Part shown: piece after piece, positions 5,783-9,623 of the stretch | Numbering within the stretch: position 1 is the stretch's first letter | Layout of the letters: the number at the start of each line of letters is the position of its first letter | Source: an uncultured Clostridium sp. | GTDB lineage: Bacteria; Bacillota; Clostridia; Clostridiales; Clostridiaceae | Reading direction: 5' to 3' | NCBI GenBank assembly: GCA_937927335.1 | Contig: CALBDU010000041.1 | Coordinates: forward strand, 1-9,623 | Length of the DNA stretch: 9,623 nt | Notes under the pieces: model-generated | The model's input: only the letters and a program-made list of their open reading frames with translations | Database searches by the model: none | What the model was told of the DNA's origin: nothing | Position numbers and translations under genes: made by a program

Positions 5783-5825
5783 CTCCTTATTCTATGTTTA
5801 AATAATAACAGCACAGAATAAGGAG
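5783..5825 (+). repeat. Inverted repeat burying the vanY-like ribosome site
   Basis: CTCCTTATTCT (5783-5793) is perfectly complementary to AGAATAAGGAG (5815-5825), with a 21-base gap and two further pairs after one mismatch. The right arm contains the only Shine-Dalgarno (AAGGAG, 5820-5825) of the vanY-like gene. In a transcript that includes both arms the ribosome site would be base-paired. If transcription starts at the AATAAT -10 the left arm is not transcribed, and the repeat would act only as DNA, perhaps as an operator. Confidence 0.55.
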
Positions 5826-5834
5826 TTGTTTATT

Positions 5835-6782
5835 ATGGCACGAAAGGTAAAAAAGAATAAGTCAAAAATATTAAAATCAGTATCATTTCTGTTTATAGCT
5901 GGAATTGCTGCTTTTGCATATAATTCCAGCTTTCCAGGCTACCGGTACATATTTGATAAGGCTAATAACCCTAAGGCTTCATCATATTCGGCTATTTCCA
6001 TAGCTCCGGACAAGCTGAACAGTCCTAATGCCATTCTGATCCGCCTAAAGGATCATACTGTCCTACTGCAGAAAAACAGCGGAGAAAAAATCTATCCTGC
6101 TTCTATGACTAAAATCATGACAGCCATTGTAGCAATAGAAAATTTACATAGTATGAATAAAGGAGTAAAACTTACAAATTCCGCATTTCAGGGGCTGTAC
6201 AGAGCAGATGCATCAATGGCAGGTTTTCTGCCTGGTGAACAAGTAACGGCAATGGATCTGATATACGGGGCACTGCTGCCAAGCGGTGCGGAGTGCTGTA
6301 TGGGCCTTGCTTATGAAATAGCGGGTTCAGAGCAGAATTTTGTAAAAATGATGAATAAAAAGGCGGCTGAGCTTGGTATGAAAAACACACATTTTGAAAA
6401 TGTCACCGGGCTTCAGAATGAAAACCATTTTACAACAGCTAAAGACATGGCTGTTCTCCTGAGCTATGCCTTGAAAAATGATACCTTCAGGAAAATTTTT
6501 ACCTCGTCTAGTCATTCCACAGCACCAACCAATAAGCACCCTAATGGAATAACCTTTTACAGCACCATGTTTCAGGAACTGAAGGCTCAAAGCCTTATGA
6601 ACGGCAAAATATTAGGAGGAAAAACTGGATATACTGAAGAAGCCGGCCTATGTCTGGCCAGTATAGCAAGAGTGGGTAACCAGGAATATATTCTGGTTTC
6701 TGCAGGTGCAAAAGGAAATCACCAGTCTGAGCAGTATAACATAACCGATGCATTAGCTGTCTACAATAGTATTGGAAAATAA
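5835..6782 (+). CDS. Serine-type D-Ala-D-Ala carboxypeptidase (DacF / VanY(D)-like)
   Basis: This is a 315-residue peptidase S11 (low-molecular-mass penicillin-binding protein) that removes the terminal D-Ala from peptidoglycan stem pentapeptides outside the membrane. A basic N-terminus and one hydrophobic helix (about residues 11-29) act as an uncleaved anchor or signal. The three active-site motifs are present: SxxK as SMTK (Ser90, Lys93), the second motif as SGA at 150-152 (SxN in many relatives, but SGA is also found in the S11 family), and KTG at 263-265 (GGKTGYTEEAGLCLAS). The usual C-terminal beta domain and amphipathic anchor of PBP5 are missing, so it is shorter than the typical ~380-450 residues. 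It starts at ATG 5835, ten bases after AAGGAG. Its place behind vanRS and before vanZ suggests a VanY role: trimming D-Ala-D-Ala precursors to lower glycopeptide binding. Unlike zinc-dependent VanY(A), it should be penicillin-sensitive. Confidence 0.85.
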   Translation: MARKVKKNKSKILKSVSFLFIAGIAAFAYNSSFPGYRYIFDKANNPKASSYSAISIAPDKLNSPNAILIRLKDHTVLLQKNSGEKIYPASMTKIMTAIVAIENLHSMNKGVKLTNSAFQGLYRADASMAGFLPGEQVTAMDLIYGALLPSGAECCMGLAYEIAGSEQNFVKMMNKKAAELGMKNTHFENVTGLQNENHFTTAKDMAVLLSYALKNDTFRKIFTSSSHSTAPTNKHPNGITFYSTMFQELKAQSLMNGKILGGKTGYTEEAGLCLASIARVGNQEYILVSAGAKGNHQSEQYNITDALAVYNSIGK

Positions 6783-6796
6783 AAAGTGGAGGTATT

Positions 6797-7321
6797 ATGA
6801 ATAAATTTTCGCAAGTTAAAAAAGTCATTTTATATTGTGTTTTCATTTGTTACATACTGTTATTAATTAAAATATTGTTTTTGTCAAGAATATCCCATTT
6901 TGAGCATAGATCAATAAATCTCATCCCCTTTTATAGCATAATGGAATATTTAACAGGAAGCTCTCCTAATTTAAAAGCATTTGCTTTTGGAAACGTTGTT
7001 GGAAATATAGTTATTTTTATTCCCCTTGGTGCATATCTGCAATTATTGAAAAATGATAAAAGAATAATAACTAATTTGTTGTTTATATTTATAGTAAGCT
7101 TATTTGTGGAAGTCATTCAAGGGCTTTTGGCCATGGGAGCATCAGACATTGATGATATAATTTTAAATTGTTCAGGTGGCTTCATTGGAATTTTAGGTTA
7201 TAAATTATTATTATTTATTTTACGGCATGAGAAAAGAGTTAATACTGCAATCACAATATTATCAGCTATGGGATTACCAATCTTATTGTATTATTTGTTT
7301 ATGGTGAAAATGAGATTCTGA
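6797..7321 (+). CDS. vanZ: VanZ-family membrane protein
   Basis: This 174-residue protein has about five hydrophobic helices (roughly residues 9-30, 62-83, 90-108, 124-143 and 150-170). It shows the VanZ-family pattern: RSINLIPF after the first helix, FGNVVGNIVIFIPLGAYL in the second, VEVIQ (Glu105, Gln108) in the third, and ASDIDDIILNCSGGFIG with Asp117, Asp119 and Asp120 entering the fourth. VanZ proteins lie in the cytoplasmic membrane. In several Gram-positives they raise resistance to teicoplanin or lipoglycopeptides by an unknown mechanism not needing altered precursors. Its ATG follows the carboxypeptidase stop by 14 bases with GGAGG close upstream, so the two genes are almost certainly co-transcribed. 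The symbol reflects family membership; orthology to the Tn1546 vanZ is not implied. Confidence 0.87.
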   Translation: MNKFSQVKKVILYCVFICYILLLIKILFLSRISHFEHRSINLIPFYSIMEYLTGSSPNLKAFAFGNVVGNIVIFIPLGAYLQLLKNDKRIITNLLFIFIVSLFVEVIQGLLAMGASDIDDIILNCSGGFIGILGYKLLLFILRHEKRVNTAITILSAMGLPILLYYLFMVKMRF

Positions 7322-7345
7322 ATATCCTTATTCCATATTCAGAAT
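7315..7345. terminator. Hairpin between convergent genes, possible bidirectional terminator
   Basis: Perfect 11-bp arms (ATTCTGAATAT, 7315-7325; ATATTCAGAAT, 7335-7345) enclose a 9-base loop and overlap the vanZ stop. The hairpin lies between the converging vanZ-like gene and the kinase pseudogene. Neither side has a strong T-run, so termination efficiency is uncertain. Confidence 0.5.
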
Positions 7346-7357
7346 GCTCCCCTGTGT

Positions 7358-9342
7358 TTATAAATAAATATCCGAAAATTCAACTTTAACAATATCTACA
7401 TGTCTGTTGCCCAATAAACTCATATCAATATTATCATTATTATCTTCCTTAACTACTCCTTCTGGCAAGGTCACTTTAAATGTGCTTCCCTTGCCAACTT
7501 CACTTTTTACAGTTATGGTTCCTTCTAAAGCTTCCACAAATTTTTTCACAAGAGATAGACCAATTCCAGCTCCTTCAGCTCTTCTTGACAACGAGCTGTC
7601 TACCTGTCCAAATCTCTCAAATATTGTATCAATTTTTTCCTCTGGAATACCGATTCCAGAATCCTTCACTTGAATACAAACTTTATCTTTAGCACAATAT
7701 AAATTTACTAAAATAGTCCTTCCTTCAGGTGTATATTTTATTGCATTTGATAACAGATTTAAGAGTATGCGCTCATATTTTTCTTCATCTATTCCTATTA
7801 TCTTCTTAGTAAAAGAAGAACAAATTTTAGCTTAACCCCGCTCTTTGCAGCATATATATAGACGTTCTCTAGGATACTGCGGGTAAGAAATACTATATCT
7901 AAATTAATTTTATTTACTTTTATCCTTCCTGCATTTACACGAATTATATCAAGAAGGTTATTAACAAGCCTTAACTGTCTATATGTATTTTGTTTAATAG
8001 TTTTGATATATTTTCTGGATTTATCCGGAAGTTCATCCCAACAAATTAAACTCATAGCTTGAATTGCTGAATCTATTACTGTAATGGGTGTCCTAAGTTC
8101 ATGGGATATTAATGAAAGGAATTCATCCTTCATTTCAATTGCCTGCTTAAGAGCCTGGTTCTTTTCACGTTCTGACTCCAACAGTTTCATTTTTTGGTCT
8201 TTTAATTTTTGTTCATACTCAATTACTTTAGAAATATCCCTGGAGCATAATACACCCATGACGAAATTATTATTTTTATCATAAATGGGTGTGCCGCTAA
8301 CGCTAATATGCAAAACCTTATCAGGGAGCTTTACCTTCATTCTCATATTAGTAAACTTCTCGCCGTTTTTTACACGACTAGATGGAATTCGGTCTAAAGG
8401 GATTTTATTTCCCTCACTCTCATAATAGAATTCTGCTTTATAAAATCCATCGCCCGTTTGTTCCACATCACTATATGTAGGAAACATCTCCCTGGCAGCC
8501 TTATTAAATAGTGTATAATTACAATTACTATCTAAAATAGATAAACCGTCTGACATACCCTATATTATTGCATTTAGCTCTTGCTGCTGTTGTTTTATTA
8601 AAATGTTTTGCTCTTCCAGCTGTTTGCTTTTAAGTTCAATTTCCATTCTATTAAGAACTTTTTCAGTTACATCCTGTGTATTGGTTATAATGTATTTTAC
8701 TTTTCCATCCTCCATTATTGGGGTTATTATTTGGTCCCAATAAGTTGTTCCTCTTGCAAAGCCATGATATTTCATTTCTTTAAAATGGCTTGATTTCATT
8801 GATGCAATTACATCATTAATTGCGGTATCAGTAATGCTGCCCTTATAGCCATTAATAAATTCATAAATTTTCTTCCCAAATGTTTTATCAGGGGTATTAA
8901 AAGGAGCATCAATAAAATCAAGATATACTTGACTGGCTTTTAGAAGTGTTAAGTCAGGAACACTATAAATTGATGTTCCCACTATGTTTTCAGATAATAA
9001 CTGATAGGCGTATTTAAACTTATCTTGAAGCCTTGAATTTGGCTTCTCTTTAAAAATAAATATATCTTTTAAACCATCTTTTATTATATTTATATTAATA
9101 AACCTGACTTCAAGAGTTTTGGTGAACAAGAAATAGTCTTTATTTTCATCGATATCTTCATAGTTAAAATCAGGTCCAATTCTTAATGAGTTATATATAA
9201 AATTAATGTCGTTTCCCAATAGTTCATCTTCTATATAATCAACCAAATTTATAAATGCTTTGCTTACATTAATAATATAATTGTTACTTATTATTATATA
9301 TGCCCGCTCACTAATATTATTTAAATTATCAATATTATCCAA
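7358..9342 (-). pseudogene. Cytoplasmic PAS-domain sensor histidine kinase, broken by amber codon and frameshift
   Basis: Repaired, this gene would encode about 661 residues. The first ~260 contain two PAS-like sensory segments (the second ends MEDGKVKYIITNTQDVTEKV) and a Gln-rich coiled coil. A third PAS begins GMSDGLSILDSNCNYTLFNKA and ends GVLCSRDISKV. Next come a coiled coil and a HisKA box (SLISHELRTPITVIDSAIQ, His at about 414). The ATPase domain has N box NLLSNAIKYTPEG, G1 DSGIGIPEEK, F box FERFGQVD and G2 GAGIGLSLVKKF. No membrane helix is seen. Two lesions separate these parts: TAG at 8560-8562, where relatives typically have Glu (AII-E-GMSDG), and a missing base at about 7810-7822, after KLKFV. 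The start is TTG 9342, eight bases after AGGGGGTG. Adding one base makes the total length divisible by three. It is probably inactive unless the lesions are sequence errors. Confidence 0.8.
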
Positions 9343-9376
9343 AAAAATAACACCCCCTATTACTTATATCAATATA

Positions 9377-9405
9377 TAAATAATATTCGACATTTCTTTA
9401 GTCAA
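9377..9405 (-). promoter_or_regulatory. Promoter of the PAS kinase pseudogene
   Basis: On the minus strand TTGACT (9400-9405, 5/6 to consensus) and TATTTA (9377-9382, 4/6) are exactly 17 bases apart. The pair lies about 35 bases upstream of the TTG start and its ribosome site (AGGGGGTG, 9351-9358). Confidence 0.55.
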
Positions 9406-9537
9406 TCCCTCCACATTTCCATATATACCAATTTGTTTCATTCGACAAAATAAACTTAATATAACTTACTCTGTTTATTACTAACTTTCCAGGATCAGGC
9501 ACCTATGGTAATTTTAAAAATTGAGTTATAATAAATA

Positions 9538-9566
9538 TTGACATATCAAATGTAAAAAAATAAAGA
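9538..9566 (+). promoter_or_regulatory. Candidate promoter pointing out of the window
   Basis: A perfect TTGACA (9538-9543) is followed after exactly 17 bases by TAAAGA (3/6). It is the only consensus -35 on the plus strand in this otherwise gene-free right edge (9406-9623) and may serve a gene beyond the window. The -10 match is weak. Confidence 0.3.
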
Positions 9567-9623
9567 TGTTTTAGACCAGCTAATAAAAGTCAATAATTTT
9601 TGATGAAAATTTCTTGTACTATT

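Noticed and set aside
7800..7835. Programmed -1 frameshift in the PAS kinase
   Set aside because: The zero-frame codons are AAA TTT GTT, so no X-XXY-YYZ slippery heptamer is in phase. Upstream of it lies an unrelated amber codon. Mutation or sequence error is simpler.
8560..8562. TAG read as pyrrolysine
   Set aside because: The position is a variable linker where Glu is expected, no Pyl machinery is visible, and the same gene carries a frameshift as well.
7407..8793. Plus-strand ORFs opposite the PAS kinase
   Set aside because: They are antisense shadows of conserved kinase motifs, without ribosome sites or recognisable domains.
1..9623. CRISPR array, tRNA, rRNA or riboswitch
   Set aside because: No regularly spaced direct repeats, tRNA-like cloverleaf or T-loop motif, or recognisable aptamer core was seen on either strand by eye.

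Overview
The window looks like chromosomal DNA from an anaerobic, low-GC Firmicute, most likely a clostridium. The evidence is AT-rich codon use, strong AGGAGG-type ribosome sites, TTG starts, clostridial-type protein families and a LexA (DinR-type) box. I cannot name the species.

Layout from left to right. (1) Bases 1-1260 are a genetic graveyard on the minus strand. It holds a DUF1697 gene cut short at about residue 75, the last ~50 codons of an SRPBCC/AHSA1 gene, and an internally deleted IS1595-family transposase ORF. That ORF sits behind what looks like an SOS promoter. (2) Bases 1290-3846 carry five small plus-strand genes: a one-helix membrane protein of unknown function, a cis-CaaD/tautomerase-like enzyme, a flavodoxin-fold reductase with an iron-sulfur-like cysteine cluster, and two vicinal-oxygen-chelate (VOC) proteins. 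They read as a set of small-molecule detoxification or redox enzymes. (3) Bases 3842-7345 are a Van-type cell-wall response module: VanR-like regulator, overlapping VanS-like sensor kinase, a serine D-Ala-D-Ala carboxypeptidase of the DacF/VanY(D) type, and a VanZ-family membrane protein. No ligase, dehydrogenase or VanX is present. (4) Bases 7358-9405 hold a convergent minus-strand cytoplasmic PAS-type hybrid-free sensor histidine kinase. It is broken by an in-frame amber codon and a separate 1-base frameshift, but still has a recognisable promoter and ribosome site.

The most coherent story is region 3. Both the vanR-like and the vanY-like genes are preceded by a pair of TTAAG/ATAAG half-sites 11 bp apart, the spacing expected for an OmpR/PhoB-family regulator. 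This suggests VanR~P controls its own operon and a second vanY-vanZ operon, echoing the two-promoter layout of classical van clusters. The expected output is trimming of the terminal D-Ala from peptidoglycan precursors plus VanZ, rather than D-Ala-D-Lac or D-Ala-D-Ser synthesis. An 11-bp inverted repeat buries the vanY ribosome site if transcription starts upstream of it. Nothing here amounts to a demonstrably new defence or mobile system.
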